This document shows, in pieces, positions 63,734 to 64,000 of a stretch of DNA of 64,000 nucleotides. The notes under the pieces are model-generated. The model was not told where the DNA came from and did not search any database. It saw nothing but the letters and a program-made list of their open reading frames with translations. The stretch comes from Xanthocytophaga agilis. GTDB taxonomy: Bacteria; Bacteroidota; Bacteroidia; Cytophagales; 172606-1. Numbering within the stretch: position 1 is the stretch's first letter; every line of letters begins with the position of its first letter. The stretch lies in the NCBI RefSeq assembly GCF_030068605.1, contig NZ_JASJOU010000003.1, positions 124,001-188,000 of the forward strand, read 5' to 3'. The position numbers and the translations under genes are program-made.

Positions 63734-64000
63734 GGTAGTATAGTAGAGTTTGTTGTGGCTGCTAACATTACGACCATAAATTTTTCCAAATAACGTAAGA
63801 GTTTGTGAACAGCAGATTGAAGAGTAAAATAAGAAACTGAGTAACGTAATAATTCGCATACGTAGTAAAGTTTAAAACGGGTTTTGAGTGCAATTTACCT
63901 CTTTCCGATACAGTAGCTTGCCTTTTTACGAAAAATTTCCACACTGTTTCTTTTCCGGATAATAACAGAGCAGTAAAAAATCAGTTTAATTTGCATTCAT
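63734..64000. other. AT-rich window end
   Basis: No gene, repeat or regulatory element was recognised in the last 267 bp. Confidence 0.5.

Noticed and set aside
1-64000. rRNA, tRNA genes or known riboswitches
   Set aside because: No cloverleaf, rRNA-like or riboswitch-like sequence was recognised on either strand.

Overview
The window looks like chromosomal DNA of a gliding or predatory Bacteroidota, most likely order Cytophagales. The grounds are a SusC/SusD pair with an ECF sigma/FecR signalling set, type IX secretion (T9SS) C-terminal sorting domains, very large secreted YD/Rhs proteins, AT-rich intergenic DNA and many lipoproteins. The genus is not fixed by the sequence. No rRNA, tRNA or CRISPR array was seen.

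Left part (1-5.5 kb): the 5' two-thirds or more of a secreted surface protein on the minus strand, made of ~166-169-residue tandem repeats and cut by the window edge. Divergent from it is an XRE-type regulator preceded by a 20-bp tandem repeat. A remnant of an immunity-like gene (4.6-4.8 kb) and an ECF sigma factor follow.

Nutrient-uptake locus (5-17.4 kb, plus strand): ECF sigma factor, T9SS-exported choice-of-anchor J protein, FecR-type anti-sigma factor, SusC/RagA TonB-dependent transporter with an N-terminal STN signalling domain, SusD/RagB lipoprotein, HExxH metallohydrolase lipoprotein and DUF4302 lipoprotein, closed by a strong terminator. STN, FecR and sigma together suggest substrate-induced cell-surface signalling, and the metallohydrolase suggests a peptide or protein substrate. 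Two copies of a dispersed intergenic repeat lie before and after this locus.

Middle (18-23.5 kb): a divergent OYE-family flavoenzyme and HxlR regulator pair with a palindrome between them, a secreted zinc-peptidase-like protein, and a fusion of a SusC-like N-terminus to a von Willebrand A domain and a T9SS tail.

Polymorphic-toxin locus (23.5-49.7 kb, minus strand): transcription runs from a 1,765-residue SpvB-like protein through a 615-residue protein and a 258-residue secreted protein into a 3,455-residue Rhs protein. The Rhs protein carries three LamG-like domains and a C-terminal papain-like toxin candidate with Cys, His and Asp in the expected order. Its stop codon overlaps the next start codon by 4 bp. 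Ten small genes follow that look like an immunity array: a family with an N-terminal RxGM[Y/F] motif, two Imm49-like paralogues, a SUKH protein, a PH-like membrane protein and two secreted/lipoproteins.

Right part (50-64 kb): mostly minus-strand small orphan genes (lipoproteins, META-like, propeller, membrane and HEAT-like proteins), an IS66-family remnant, several broken genes (one frameshift, two with a single in-frame TAA, one C-terminal fragment) and two families of intergenic repeats. One repeat family sits directly upstream of three separate genes. This reads as a recombining reservoir of immunity-like or accessory cassettes.
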